Assembly (NCBI GenBank): GCA_019419645.1
Contig: DXZN01000013.1
Location: 1 to 39,319, forward strand
From: Collinsella sp.
GTDB lineage: Bacteria; Actinomycetota; Coriobacteriia; Coriobacteriales; Coriobacteriaceae
Direction of reading: 5' to 3'
Length of the DNA: 39,319 nt
Made by a program: the position numbers and the translations under genes
Shown here: positions 7,829-15,655 of the stretch, piece by piece
Layout of the letters: each line of letters starts with the position of its first letter
How positions within the stretch are numbered: position 1 is the stretch's first letter
Notes under the pieces: model-generated
What the model saw: only the letters and a program-made list of their open reading frames with translations
What the model was told of the DNA's origin: nothing
Database searches by the model: none

Positions 7829-8710
7829 ATGGAATACGCTCTCTCCAACGATTCGATTTCTATTAAGGTGTCCACGGCTGGTGGTTCGTTTACCTCGATC
7901 GAGGCCGGAGGTCGCGAGTATCTGTGGCAGGGCGATCCCGCCGTGTGGTCCGGCCAGGCACCGATTTGCTTCCCGATTTGCGGAGGCTTGCGCGATAACA
8001 ACGCCATGACGTTTGCCGGGCATCATGTAAAGCTCGCTCGCCATGGGTTTGCGCGCAAACAGGAGTGGAAGCTGCTGAGCCAGAGCGAGAACGAGCTGGC
8101 GATGTGCCTGGCTTCGGAGGATAACGCCGCGCTGCTGAGCGATTATCCGTATCCGTTTAAGCTTGTCGCCCGCTATACGCTCGAGGACGCCGCCGTGCGT
8201 GTCTCCTATGAGGTTACCAACGAGGGCACCGAGGACATGCCGTTCTTTATCGGTGGACACCCCGGCTTTAGGTGTCCGCTCGACGAGGGCGAGGCCTATA
8301 CGGACTACGAGTTGCGTTTTGAGAAAGACGAGGCTGCGGAGCTCTGCACCGCCGTTCCCTCGACCGGATTGATTGACGTGACCAACCGCTCCAAGAACCC
8401 CATGGTGGGAAAGACGCTGCCTCTGTCACATGAGCTCTTCGATTTTGCGGAGACCATCTTTGACGTGCTCGAGAGCCGTCAGGTCACGCTTTCCAAAAAG
8501 GGCGAGGACAAGGGCGTTCGCCTAAGCTTCGAGGGCTTTCCGTACCTCATCGTGTGGAGTAAGCCCGAGGGTGATTTTGTGGCAGTTGAGCCCTGGGGCG
8601 GCCTTTCGACCTGCTCCGATGAGGATGACGTGCTTGAGCATAAGCGCGGCTGCCTTGTCGCCAAGCCCAAGGAGACCGTCGTTCGCTCGTTCACGATTGA
8701 AATTCTGTAA
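7829..8710 (+). CDS. lacX: LacX-type aldose 1-epimerase-like protein, copy 1
   Basis: A 293-residue galactose-mutarotase-fold protein of the LacX/YeaD group, found with tagatose-6-phosphate genes in Gram-positive lac operons. Landmark segments are AGGSFTSIEAGGREYLWQG near the N-terminus, FPICGGLRDN, KLARHGFARKQEW with the catalytic-type histidine, GGHPGFRCPLDEGE, and VEPWGGLSTCSDE near the C-terminus. The ATG at 7829 follows AAAGGA. It lies 59 bp before lacC1. A very similar protein of identical length is encoded at 26855. It probably converts anomers of a phosphorylated or free galactose-type sugar; the exact substrate is not settled for this family. Confidence 0.8.
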   Translation: MEYALSNDSISIKVSTAGGSFTSIEAGGREYLWQGDPAVWSGQAPICFPICGGLRDNNAMTFAGHHVKLARHGFARKQEWKLLSQSENELAMCLASEDNAALLSDYPYPFKLVARYTLEDAAVRVSYEVTNEGTEDMPFFIGGHPGFRCPLDEGEAYTDYELRFEKDEAAELCTAVPSTGLIDVTNRSKNPMVGKTLPLSHELFDFAETIFDVLESRQVTLSKKGEDKGVRLSFEGFPYLIVWSKPEGDFVAVEPWGGLSTCSDEDDVLEHKRGCLVAKPKETVVRSFTIEIL

Positions 8711-8769
8711 TTCCGTTTTGTCGACTCGTATCGCGAGGCACTAGGAGCCTGCGAGATAAGGAGCTAAAA

Positions 8770-9705
8770 ATGATCCTCACCGTTACGATGAACCCGTCTG
8801 TCGATACGCGCTATCAGCTCGATGAGCTCGTTATCGACGACGTCAACCGTGTGACGCCCGAAAAGACCGCCGGCGGCAAGGGCCTCAACGTGGCCCGTGT
8901 GCTGGGTCAGCTGGGCGACGACGTCGTGGCAACCGGTCTGCTCGGCGGCCACATGGGTGCTTACATGGCTGAGCTCATGGACGCCAACGGTATTAACAAC
9001 GACTTTGTGCCCATCAAGGGCGAGACCCGCATCTGCCTCAATATCCTTCATGCCGGCAACCAGACCGAGCTGCTCGAGAGCGGCCCGACAATTGCCCCTG
9101 AGGAGCTCGATGCCTTTACCGCCAAGTTTACCGAGCTTGCGAGCAAGGCCGACGTCGTCACCATCTCGGGTTCGCTGCCCCGCGGTGTCGAGGCAGACTA
9201 CTATGCCAAGATCACGGGCATTGCCGAGAACGCCGGTGCCAAGGTGTTGCTCGATACCTCGGGTGCTTCGCTCGAGGCCGCCCTTAAGTCCGAAATTAAG
9301 CCCGAGCTGGTCAAGCCTAACCTGACCGAGATCAACGGCCTTTTGGGTACGAACTTTACCACCGACGATGTGGACGAGCTCCGCGCCGCGCTCGCCTCTG
9401 ATGCCCGCTTCTCCGATATCCCCTGGGTCGTCGTGTCCATGGGCGCCGCCGGCTCCGTTGGCTTCCACAATGGCCGTGCGTTCCGCGCCAAGACGCCCGA
9501 TATCCCTGCCGTTAACGCCACGGGCTCTGGTGACTCCACTATCGCTGGCTTCGCGCATGCCATTGCTGCTGGCGCGGACGACGAGACGGTGCTGCGTACC
9601 GCCAACACCTGCGGCAAGCTCAATGCCATGGATCCCATGACTGGCCACTTGGTTATGGATCGTTGGGATGAGGTTTACAACGGCGTTGTCGTGACCGAGC
9701 TGTAG
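8770..9705 (+). CDS. lacC: Tagatose-6-phosphate kinase, copy 1
   Basis: A 311-residue PfkB-family kinase, cytoplasmic. It phosphorylates tagatose-6-phosphate to tagatose-1,6-bisphosphate; 1-phosphofructokinase is the closest alternative. Features are the N-terminal MILTVTMNPSVDTRY, the glycine motif TAGGKGLNVARV (residues 35-46) and the ATP-binding NATGSGDSTIAGFAHA near residue 252 with its catalytic aspartate. It follows lacX1 and precedes a nagA fragment. Copy 2 at 27790 has the same length and is highly similar throughout. This copy is best placed to serve the GalNAc arm, whose AgaS product is tagatose-6-phosphate. Confidence 0.85.
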   Translation: MILTVTMNPSVDTRYQLDELVIDDVNRVTPEKTAGGKGLNVARVLGQLGDDVVATGLLGGHMGAYMAELMDANGINNDFVPIKGETRICLNILHAGNQTELLESGPTIAPEELDAFTAKFTELASKADVVTISGSLPRGVEADYYAKITGIAENAGAKVLLDTSGASLEAALKSEIKPELVKPNLTEINGLLGTNFTTDDVDELRAALASDARFSDIPWVVVSMGAAGSVGFHNGRAFRAKTPDIPAVNATGSGDSTIAGFAHAIAAGADDETVLRTANTCGKLNAMDPMTGHLVMDRWDEVYNGVVVTEL

Positions 9706-9744
9706 GAGCTTGTGCTGTGGCCCCGGCATCGGTTGCTTGCTTGT

Positions 9745-9870
9745 GGTTAGAGTCGACGACAAGTGCGGTAGCATTATGCCGGGGCGCGACGCCGTCGTGT
9801 TCGATCCCGACCTTACCCTGGTCGAGACGTATGTGGGTGGCAACAGCGTCGGCAATGCGTTTGCCGAGTA
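9745..9870 (+). pseudogene. Fragment of the nagA 3' end
   Basis: The + strand encodes VDDKCGSIMPGRDA, then VVFDPDLTLVETYVGG and NSVGNAFAEY, matching the last 42 or so codons of nagA (EDKCGSIMPGRDA, VVFDHELTLVETYVGG, QSVGNAFTE). Two codons (Asp-Phe) are missing inside, and the final stop has become TAC, so the frame runs on to 10033 with unrelated sequence. No start or catalytic part is present. It is a scar of a duplication or unequal crossover that once placed a nagA copy after lacC1. Confidence 0.85.
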
Positions 9871-9902
9871 CCCGCCAAAAAACGATCCGAGAGGGGATTT
9901 AG

Positions 9903-10376
9903 ATGATTTACGGTGCATTGGGCGATATCGAGGAGTATCGCGGAATGCTCAAGGGCCTCGACGTGCTGATCGATTGGCTCGAGGAGAACGATCCGGCGAA
10001 GCTCGAGGTCGGCAGCCATCCGATTCTGGGTGAGAAGGTCTATGCGAACGTCATGGCTCCCACGACGCGTCCCGAGGCCGAGGCTCACTATGAGACGCAT
10101 CAGCGCTATCACGACCTGCAGATCGATGTCGAGGGTCGCGAGGCCTTTAAGGTTGCCACGGGCAGCCTGACGCTGGTCCAGGAGTTTGACGAGAAGGACG
10201 ACTACGATCTGGTCGATTCCGACGCTTCGATCGCCGGTGATCTTGCCGACGACAAGTTTGCGCTGTTCGTTGCCGGCGAGCCTCACATGCCCACGCTCGA
10301 GTTCCCGGGCGATGGCGCGCAGCCGGTCAAGAAGATCTGCTTTAAGCTGCTTGCAGATGCTTACTGGGAGGAGTAG
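9903..10376 (+). CDS. YhcH/YjgK/YiaL (DUF386, NanQ/EbgC) family protein
   Basis: A 157-residue cytoplasmic cupin-like protein. Family marks are MIYGALGDIEEYRGM at the start, the AHYETHQRYHDLQIDVEG segment (about residues 57-75) with the conserved histidines and acidic residues, and GEPHMPTLEF followed by VKKICFKL near the C-terminus. Members bind metal; NanQ accelerates sialic acid anomer exchange and EbgC is a beta-galactosidase accessory subunit. GAGAGGGGATTTAG precedes the ATG. The mucin-type sugars handled here suggest an anomerase role for amino sugars or galactose, which is inference. Confidence 0.85.
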   Translation: MIYGALGDIEEYRGMLKGLDVLIDWLEENDPAKLEVGSHPILGEKVYANVMAPTTRPEAEAHYETHQRYHDLQIDVEGREAFKVATGSLTLVQEFDEKDDYDLVDSDASIAGDLADDKFALFVAGEPHMPTLEFPGDGAQPVKKICFKLLADAYWEE

Positions 10377-10436
10377 CGCGCTGCTCGGCTGAGCTGTTCG
10401 TGTTGCGAGCGTTATCCCTTGGGGGAGCTCGCTTGG

Positions 10437-10487
10437 GCCCCGCTGAACGCGGTTCCTTTGGGGATTGCGGTTGGCGGGGCTTTTGTT
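10437..10487 (+). terminator. Probable terminator after the YhcH gene
   Basis: GCCCCGC at 10437-10443 pairs with GCGGGGC at 10474-10480, followed by TTTTGTT. The loop is long, so strength is uncertain. Confidence 0.6.
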
Positions 10488-10548
10488 GAGTAGGAGAGTT
10501 TCCGGCGGCGTTGTGCTTGGATTGGCGGAAGCGCGCCCGAAATCAGCA

Positions 10549-10573
10549 ACAAAAAAGCCGCCCGAAGGCGGCT
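10549..10573 (-). terminator. Terminator of tRNA-Thr
   Basis: On the minus strand AGCCGCC, loop TTCG, GGCGGCT is followed by six T. It lies 11 bp beyond the tRNA 3' end. Confidence 0.85.
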
Positions 10574-10584
10574 ATCTTGTGCAA

Positions 10585-10660
10585 TGGAGCCAGCGACCGG
10601 GCTCGAACCGGTGACCCCCGCTTTACGAGAGCGGTGCTCTACCAACTGAGCTACGCTGGC
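10585..10660 (-). tRNA. tRNA-Thr (anticodon CGT)
   Basis: A 76-base minus-strand cloverleaf with all arms: acceptor GCCAGCG/CGCTGGC, D arm GCTC/GAGC, anticodon stem CCGCT/AGCGG around loop CTCGTAA, and T arm ACCGG/CCGGT around TTCGAGC. The anticodon CGT reads ACG threonine codons. CCA is encoded. The ends were set by pairing. Confidence 0.95.
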
Positions 10661-10817
10661 GGCCATGTGATGGCGCAACTGAGGCGTCAACGGCTGTCTA
10701 TGATACGGGACATCGCAAATCCGCGCAAGTGTTCTGACGGCTTTTCTCACTTTAAATGCACTAATATTGGAGACGCGATGTCTTGCTCTTACGGGTCTCA
10801 AACAGAATGGGGCAGCG

Positions 10818-11300
10818 ATGACTCAACCCAAGATTCTTCTCGCACGCATCGACGACCGTTTCATTTACGGACAAGACGTTGAGCTGTGGAACGAAGCCGT
10901 GGGTTCCAACCTTGTCCTAATCGTCAACGATGAGATCGCGGCAGATTCGCGCCAATGGGCACCCATGAGGGTGGCGGCGCCAGAAGGCGTTTGGACGCGG
11001 TTTTTCTCGGTGCAAAGGACCATCGACGTCATTCATACCGCAACGCCTCGCCAATTGATTCTGATCATGGTGGCCTCACCCTCCGATGCGCTCGCGCTGG
11101 TTAAGGGCGGTGTGCCGATCACCAAGATCAGCATTGGTCATATGCAGGCAGGGGAGGGCAAGCGTCCCGCAACGCCCGCAGTTGCCGTAGACGACACAGA
11201 CGTCGCTGTTCTCAGAGAGCTGCAAAAGCTCGGCATAGAACTAGAAATCCGCTATCTCCCCAGTTCCGCCCCCGACCCCATCGGCAATCTGTTCAACTGA
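10818..11300 (+). CDS. Orphan mannose-class PTS EIIB with Tyr replacing the catalytic His
   Basis: A 160-residue protein, the same length as the EIIB at 1082 and alignable over its whole length (RIDDRFIYGQD against RIDNRLVHGQV; LVKGGVPITKISIGHMQ against LVKGGVPIKKVNIGNMH). The residue that carries phosphate, His17, is Tyr17 here (TAC at 10866-10868), so it cannot act as a normal EIIB. No EIIA, EIIC or EIID genes adjoin it. The ATG at 10818 has GGGGCAGCG upstream; the longer GTG/ATG starts at 10767 and 10778 lack family similarity. A regulatory or decoy subunit is possible, as is early gene decay, though the frame is fully intact. Confidence 0.8.
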   Translation: MTQPKILLARIDDRFIYGQDVELWNEAVGSNLVLIVNDEIAADSRQWAPMRVAAPEGVWTRFFSVQRTIDVIHTATPRQLILIMVASPSDALALVKGGVPITKISIGHMQAGEGKRPATPAVAVDDTDVAVLRELQKLGIELEIRYLPSSAPDPIGNLFN

Positions 11301-11365
11301 TCCCTTGGGGACGGAGGAAAACGGATCATTTTGCCTTCGTAGGGGATCTGTGTGGCGCTGTCCGC

Positions 11366-11519
11366 CAAAACTATGCCGGTTTACTACGATGAATTGCTTA
11401 TCGCCGAGCATGCCAAATTTGCAGAGAATAAAACCGCAGGTAGACGAGTTGCTAATTTTTTATAAACCAGCGCGTGGTCGGACATAGTGGGTTCATCGTA
11501 GTAATTCGGCATAGTTTTG
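11366..11519. repeat. 154-bp MITE-like element with 28-bp terminal inverted repeats
   Basis: The left arm at 11366-11393 (begins CAAAACTATGCCGG) and the right arm at 11492-11519 (ends CGGCATAGTTTTG) are inverted copies with two mismatches in 28. The inner 98 bp are AT-rich and hold no gene. It fills most of the gap between the orphan EIIB and galM. The size and terminal repeats resemble a non-autonomous transposable element. Confidence 0.6.
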
Positions 11520-11565
11520 TTATGTCACCAATTCGGTGGCATCGAAAAGAAGGATTTAGGCATGA

Positions 11566-11603
11566 AGCAGCGCCCGTCGGCGGTGGTGCCGGCGGGCGTT
11601 GCT
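11566..11603 (-). terminator. GC-rich hairpin after galM
   Basis: AGCAGCGCCCGTCGGC pairs imperfectly with GCCGGCGGGCGTTGCT. A T-run is missing on the minus strand, so termination is uncertain; it may be a 3' stabilising hairpin. Confidence 0.4.
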
Positions 11604-11626
11604 GTGCAATATGTTGCATTGTGGGC

Positions 11627-12679
11627 TTAGTGCCTCATAAAGTGGTATTCGATCACATTGCTGTAGGGGTGACCCGGGCCCACAATGCCCTGCGGGAACA
11701 GCGGCTGGTGCGGCGTGTCGGGGTACATCTCTGCCTCGAGGGCAAAGCCGGCGCCCCAGCCATAGTTGGCATCGTCCTTAGCGTGCTCGTCGCCCAGCCA
11801 GTTGCCGGTGTAGAGCTGCACGCCCGGTGCGGTGGTGTAGTAGTCCAGCTCGCGGCCGGTCCACATCTCCTCGACGTGCATCGCGCGGCGCAGATTACGG
11901 CCGTACTGATAGCCATCGATACACAGACAGTGATCGTAGCCACGGGCCTGCTTAATCTGCGGGTCGTCGGCCTCCATGCCGGGAGCGACGGGGTGCAGCT
12001 CGCGAAAGTCAAACGGCGTGCCCTCGACCGGAGCAATCTCGCCGGTGGGGATATTCTGCTCGTTAATGGGCAGGTAGTGGGCAGCGTTAGCGACAAAGAA
12101 GTGCTCGCAGTCCATGCCGGCGTTATGACCGGCAAGGTTAAAGTACGTGTGGTTGGTCATGGACACGTACGTGGCGCGGTCGCTCTCGCAGCCATATTCG
12201 ATGCGAAAGACGCCGGTGCGCGTCACGGTAAACACGGCCGTAAAGGTGCGGTTGCCGGGGAGACCCAGCTCGCCATCCTCAAGCGAGGTGGTCATGCGAA
12301 CGGCGTTGTGAGTCTCGTCGAGTTCAACGTCCCACACGCGTTTATGCAGGCCGTGCTCAAGGTCGCTGTGCAGGTTGTTGGCGCCTTCGTTGGCCGGCAT
12401 ATGCCAGTCCGTGCCAGCGATAGTGATCGTGGCACCTGCAGTGCGGTTGGCCACGGGGCCGATGGTCGCGCCAAAGCAGGCGGGGTTGTCAAAGTAATCC
12501 TCGAGCTTATCGAAGCCCAGCACCACATCGCGCACGTTGCCGGGAATATCGGACACATCGATACCCAGCACGGTGGCGCCATAGTCCATAATGCGAACGC
12601 AGATCTCGGGCCCGTTGAGGGTGTAACGATGAACGGAGGTGCCGCACGGCGCGGTGCCGAAAAGCTCGGAAGTGATCAT
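11627..12679 (-). CDS. galM: Aldose 1-epimerase (galactose mutarotase)
   Basis: A 350-residue cytoplasmic enzyme that interconverts beta- and alpha-galactose so that GalK can use it. Motifs are NRTAGATITIAG with NNLHSD near residues 80-100, the catalytic histidine in NHTYFNLAGHNAG, GYDHC, and the general-base glutamate in LEAEMYPDTPHQPLFP near the C-terminus. The ATG at 12679 gives the canonical length; a GTG at 12739 would add 20 unrelated residues. It is divergent from the lacR-type gene across 206 bp. It is a true GalM, unlike the two LacX proteins. Confidence 0.9.
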   Translation of the reverse strand: MITSELFGTAPCGTSVHRYTLNGPEICVRIMDYGATVLGIDVSDIPGNVRDVVLGFDKLEDYFDNPACFGATIGPVANRTAGATITIAGTDWHMPANEGANNLHSDLEHGLHKRVWDVELDETHNAVRMTTSLEDGELGLPGNRTFTAVFTVTRTGVFRIEYGCESDRATYVSMTNHTYFNLAGHNAGMDCEHFFVANAAHYLPINEQNIPTGEIAPVEGTPFDFRELHPVAPGMEADDPQIKQARGYDHCLCIDGYQYGRNLRRAMHVEEMWTGRELDYYTTAPGVQLYTGNWLGDEHAKDDANYGWGAGFALEAEMYPDTPHQPLFPQGIVGPGHPYSNVIEYHFMRH

Positions 12680-12833
12680 TTGGTTCCTAACATCGAGGTA
12701 TTTCGGACAAACTGTAGCGCGAACAGGCGAGATTATCACTACACCCCACTAAAGCAGGGGGTATTTTTCTCAAAAAAGTGATGATTGGAGCTGTGCGGGT
12801 GTTCATTTTTGACGCGCACGAGTCTGATACAAT

Positions 12834-12854
12834 TTGTTCGTTACTGTTTGAATG
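12834..12854 (+). promoter_or_regulatory. Candidate LacR operator, lacR promoter
   Basis: TGTTC at 12835-12839, a 5-bp spacer and TGTTTGAAT at 12845-12853. The same direct-repeat layout with the same 10-bp period occurs upstream of lacF and lacA. A TACAAT hexamer at 12828-12833 directly before it could be the -10, so this site would allow autoregulation. Confidence 0.5.
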
Positions 12855-12885
12855 ATATGCGCGCAAAGAACGGCGAGGATTCATC

Positions 12886-13650
12886 GTGATTAAAGCAGAG
12901 CGACAGGATAAGGTTCGTCAGCTGCTCGAAGAGCAGGGCACGGTCTCGGTCAAGGAGATTTCGGATGCGCTGGGCGTTTCGGATATGACGATTCGCCGCG
13001 ACCTCGAAGAACTTGCGAGCCTGGGTGAGATCGAGCGCGTGCACGGTGGCGCCCGTAGCGCACAGGGGCGTCCCCATGCTATGTTGCGCCATGAGTATTC
13101 GCACAGCGAAAAGCGCACTAAGCATGCCGAGGAAAAGCTGCAGATTGCGCGCCGTGCTGTGGAGCTTATCGAGGAGGGCTCGACCATCTTTTTGGGTACG
13201 GGCACTACGGTGGAACAGATGGCCTCGATGCTGCCGGCGTGTCGCCTGCGCATTGTGACCAACTCGCTTTCGGTGTTTAACCTGCTCGAGTCGCGCGAAG
13301 ACTGCGACCTGTGCCTCGTGGGCGGTATGTACCGTCGCCGCACCGCCGCTTTTGTGGGGCCAACGGCCGAGGATACCCTGCGTGCGTTGGGCATCGACGC
13401 GGCGTTTATCGGCGCCAACGGCATTCTGGATGGCGACGTATCTACGTCCAACATGGACGAGGGCCGTATCCAGCAGCTCGCCTTTAGCAAGGCCGACTCA
13501 CGCTATCTGATCGCCGATTCCAGCAAGATCGGCAAGCGCGACTTCTACACCTTCTGTCGCTTGGACAGCCTGGATGCCGTGGTGTGCGAACCGGGTATCG
13601 CCGCCGAGAATCGTGCCGCCATCGAGGAACACACGCAGGTCATCTGCTAA
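12886..13650 (+). CDS. lacR: DeoR-family repressor, LacR type
   Basis: A 254-residue transcription factor. The N-terminal DeoR helix-turn-helix is clear (VKEISDALGVSDMTIRRDL, residues 22-40, then IERVHGGARS). The C-terminal sugar-phosphate domain shows FLGTGTTVEQMA, IVTNSLSVF and FVGPTAED, and the stretch STSNMDEGRIQQLAFSK with SSKIGKRDFYTFC, which closely follows staphylococcal LacR as recalled. LacR is relieved by tagatose-6-phosphate. The start is a GTG at 12886 after GGCGAGGA. It probably controls lacF, lacAB-lacX-lacC and itself through the TGTTC direct repeats. Confidence 0.78.
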   Translation: MIKAERQDKVRQLLEEQGTVSVKEISDALGVSDMTIRRDLEELASLGEIERVHGGARSAQGRPHAMLRHEYSHSEKRTKHAEEKLQIARRAVELIEEGSTIFLGTGTTVEQMASMLPACRLRIVTNSLSVFNLLESREDCDLCLVGGMYRRRTAAFVGPTAEDTLRALGIDAAFIGANGILDGDVSTSNMDEGRIQQLAFSKADSRYLIADSSKIGKRDFYTFCRLDSLDAVVCEPGIAAENRAAIEEHTQVIC

Positions 13651-13771
13651 CTAACGCTATGGGATTGCCAACAGGCGATGCGGGAGGACTTTTACCTCCT
13701 GTCATTGTGGGGAATCAACGCGTGAGCGCTACGCGATATGACGCGTAAATGAGGACTCCACTATCAAATTG

Positions 13772-13823
13772 TCTCAACCTGTGACAGGTAGGGGTGAAAT
13801 CACCAACCAGATGTTACAGGTGG
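13772..13823. repeat. TGTAACA palindromic repeat, copy 1 (degenerate)
   Basis: CTCAACCTGTGACAGGTAGG at the left pairs with CCAGATGTTACAGG at the right. It is the most diverged of five copies of a roughly 56-bp inverted repeat. Confidence 0.65.
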
Positions 13824-13846
13824 GGGGGGGATTGTCCTGTGCATTT

Positions 13847-13902
13847 GTCTCAATCTGTAACAGCTAGGACCCAAAAACTCGACTAGATGTTACAGATCGA
13901 GA
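13847..13902. repeat. TGTAACA palindromic repeat, copy 2
   Basis: ATCTGTAACAGCTAG and CTAGATGTTACAGAT are 15-bp inverted arms with one mismatch, around a 15-bp loop with an A-run, enclosed by TCTC and GAGA. Confidence 0.8.
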
Positions 13903-13927
13903 TTTTGTCTACCCAGCCATCATCTTT

Positions 13928-13983
13928 GTCTCGATCTGTAACAGTTAGACGGCTAAAAGCGAGTTAGATGTTACAGATTTAGA
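13928..13983. repeat. TGTAACA palindromic repeat, copy 3
   Basis: TCTCGATCTGTAACAGTTAG and TTAGATGTTACAGAT are inverted arms around a CTAAAAG-containing loop. Confidence 0.8.
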
Positions 13984-14009
13984 TATTTCGAACCGGGTGC
14001 CCCCGTTCA

Positions 14010-14065
14010 TCTCAATCTGTAACAATTGGGGCCGAAAATCCCTGCTAGATGTTACAAATCGAGAC
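14010..14065. repeat. TGTAACA palindromic repeat, copy 4
   Basis: TCTCAATCTGTAACAATTGG pairs with CTAGATGTTACAAATCGAGA. Flanking CCGTT (14003-14007) and AACGG (14067-14071) extend the palindrome. It adjoins the lacG1 terminator, as copy 5 adjoins the lacG2 terminator. Confidence 0.8.
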
Positions 14066-14091
14066 AAACGGCCTGCTCGGGTCGAGCCAAA

Positions 14092-14135
14092 ACAAAAAAG
14101 CCGCATGCGAACCCGTGGAGGGATTCGCATGCGGC
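14092..14135 (-). terminator. Terminator of the lacE1-lacG1 operon
   Basis: On the minus strand GCCGCATGCGAA, a 12-base loop, TTCGCATGCGGC and then TTTTTTG. The two 12-bp arms are perfect. Confidence 0.9.
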
Positions 14136-14158
14136 CGACAGGGGGTATGCGGCTTGAA

Positions 14159-15580
14159 TTAGGCCATGAGCAGGCCGGTCTCCGCGACGTTCTTGTACCA
14201 GTACGCGCTCGCCTTGGGATAGCGCTTCTGGGTCTCGAAGTCGATGTAGAACAGGCCGTAGCGCTTGTTGTAGCCGTTGGTCCAGGAGAACTGGTCCTGC
14301 AGCGACCACACAAAGTAACCGTCGACGTTTACGCCGCCGTCGATTGCCTTGAGGACCCATGCGAGATGCTGACGCATATAGTCGATGCGAGGGGCGTCGT
14401 CGATAAAGCCGTCCTCAAAGTCGTCCTTATAGCCCATGCCGTTCTCGGTGATGTATATCTTCTTGTAGCTGGGGTAATCGTTCTTAATGCGGAGCAACAG
14501 GTCGTACAGGCCCTCGGGATAGATGATCCAGTCCCAATCGGTGGTGGGAACGCCTTCGCGCACGCATGACTCGCCCACGCCCTTGAGGAACCAGCGCGAG
14601 GAGCCCTTGTCGCCGGTGCCATTGTGGTTGATGTCGTTTTCGCCCTCGGCGGCACGCAGGAACTGGCACTTGTAGGTGTTGACGCCCAGGCAATCGTTGT
14701 AGGGGAGCGCGGCGGTCAGCGCGGCGATGTCCTCGTCGCGGACGTCGAGCTCGCCGCCGGCGATATGGGCCAGCTTGGTCGCGGCCTCCATGGTGTCGGC
14801 TGCATAGTGGCCGCGGAAGGTGGCGTCGAGTACCCAGCGATTGTTGATGACGTCGGCCATACGAGCCGCCTCGCAGTCGGCGGCGTTGTTGGGGTCGAGG
14901 GGATACTTGGGCTCCAGGTTCTGGACAATGCCGATCTCGCCCTCAAAGCCGCCCTCATGGAAGGCGACGACAGCCTTGGCGTGGGCCACCATCATGTTGT
15001 GCATGAGCTGGAAGGCCTTGTCCAGGCGGTACTTCTCGCCGTGCGGCCAGTTGCCGACGATAAAGCTGCCCTCGGCGGTTGCGGGAATCTCGTTAAAGGT
15101 AAACCAGTGCTTGACCTCGGTGAACTCGGCAAAGCAGAACTTGGCGTACTCGACAAAGGCGTCGATCGTCGTGCGCGTCAGGAAACCCTCGCCGCCGTTC
15201 TGGTAAAAGGCCTCGGGCGTATCAAAGTGATCGAGCGTGACATAGGGGATAACGCCAGCTTTGTTGCAGGCGGCGAAAAGCTCGTGATAGAAAGCGACAC
15301 CCTCGGGGTTAATCTCGCCGGTGCCACTGGGGAAGATGCGGCTCCAAGCGATGGAGACGCGAATGCCGTTAATGCCGAAGCGCTGGCACAAGTCGATATC
15401 GACCGGGTACTTGTTGTAGAAGTCGCTTGCGGGATCGGGGGAGAAGCGACCCTGGGCTGCCAGGAAATCGTCCCAGGGCACTTTGCCCTTGCCGTGCGTG
15501 CGGGTCTCGCCCTCAACCTGGTAAGCAGCGGTGGCGCCGCCAAACACAAAGCCGTCGGGGAACTGCATGGGGTTGGTCAT
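14159..15580 (-). CDS. lacG: 6-phospho-beta-galactosidase, copy 1 (GH1)
   Basis: A 473-residue GH1 enzyme that splits lactose-6-phosphate into glucose and galactose-6-phosphate in the cytoplasm. The acid/base glutamate is in TFNEIPA (about residue 163) and the nucleophile in YITENGMGYKD (about residue 378). The SWTNGYNKRYGLFY segment near residue 434 carries the Ser, Lys and Tyr that hold the 6-phosphate in LacG. FGGATAAYQVEGETRTHGKG at the N-terminus is family-typical. AAAGGATG precedes the ATG. It follows lacE1 after a 75-bp gap holding a hairpin. A cellobiose-type phospho-beta-glucosidase is less likely because the whole chain tracks LacG. Confidence 0.88.
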   Translation of the reverse strand: MTNPMQFPDGFVFGGATAAYQVEGETRTHGKGKVPWDDFLAAQGRFSPDPASDFYNKYPVDIDLCQRFGINGIRVSIAWSRIFPSGTGEINPEGVAFYHELFAACNKAGVIPYVTLDHFDTPEAFYQNGGEGFLTRTTIDAFVEYAKFCFAEFTEVKHWFTFNEIPATAEGSFIVGNWPHGEKYRLDKAFQLMHNMMVAHAKAVVAFHEGGFEGEIGIVQNLEPKYPLDPNNAADCEAARMADVINNRWVLDATFRGHYAADTMEAATKLAHIAGGELDVRDEDIAALTAALPYNDCLGVNTYKCQFLRAAEGENDINHNGTGDKGSSRWFLKGVGESCVREGVPTTDWDWIIYPEGLYDLLLRIKNDYPSYKKIYITENGMGYKDDFEDGFIDDAPRIDYMRQHLAWVLKAIDGGVNVDGYFVWSLQDQFSWTNGYNKRYGLFYIDFETQKRYPKASAYWYKNVAETGLLMA

Positions 15581-15614
15581 GAGTCATCCTTTCTGTGGGA
15601 TACGAATAGGGGGA

Positions 15615-15641
15615 GGTGCCCGAACTGGGGATCCGGGCACC
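15615..15641 (-). promoter_or_regulatory. Intercistronic hairpin between lacE1 and lacG1
   Basis: GGTGCCCGaactggggatCCGGGCACC folds into a short stem without a T-run. The lacE2-lacG2 gap has a different hairpin at the same place. It may protect mRNA or tune the ratio of the two products. Confidence 0.5.
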
Positions 15642-15655
15642 AACAGAGGGAGGAA

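Noticed and set aside
9710..10033. Open frame of 107 codons after lacC1 as a real gene
   Set aside because: It only exists because the nagA fragment lost its stop; the rest is out-of-frame overlap with the YhcH gene.
10767..10817. Longer start for the orphan EIIB
   Set aside because: The added 17 residues have no counterpart in the paralogous EIIB, whose length is matched exactly by the ATG at 10818.
11474..12781. A 435-codon open frame opposite galM
   Set aside because: GalM on the minus strand has all catalytic motifs; the plus frame has none.
13772..14065. CRISPR-like spacing of four repeats
   Set aside because: Repeat units are palindromes of about 56 bp with variable loops and irregular gaps of 25-26 bp, no leader and no cas genes; one more unit lies 4.7 kb away alone.
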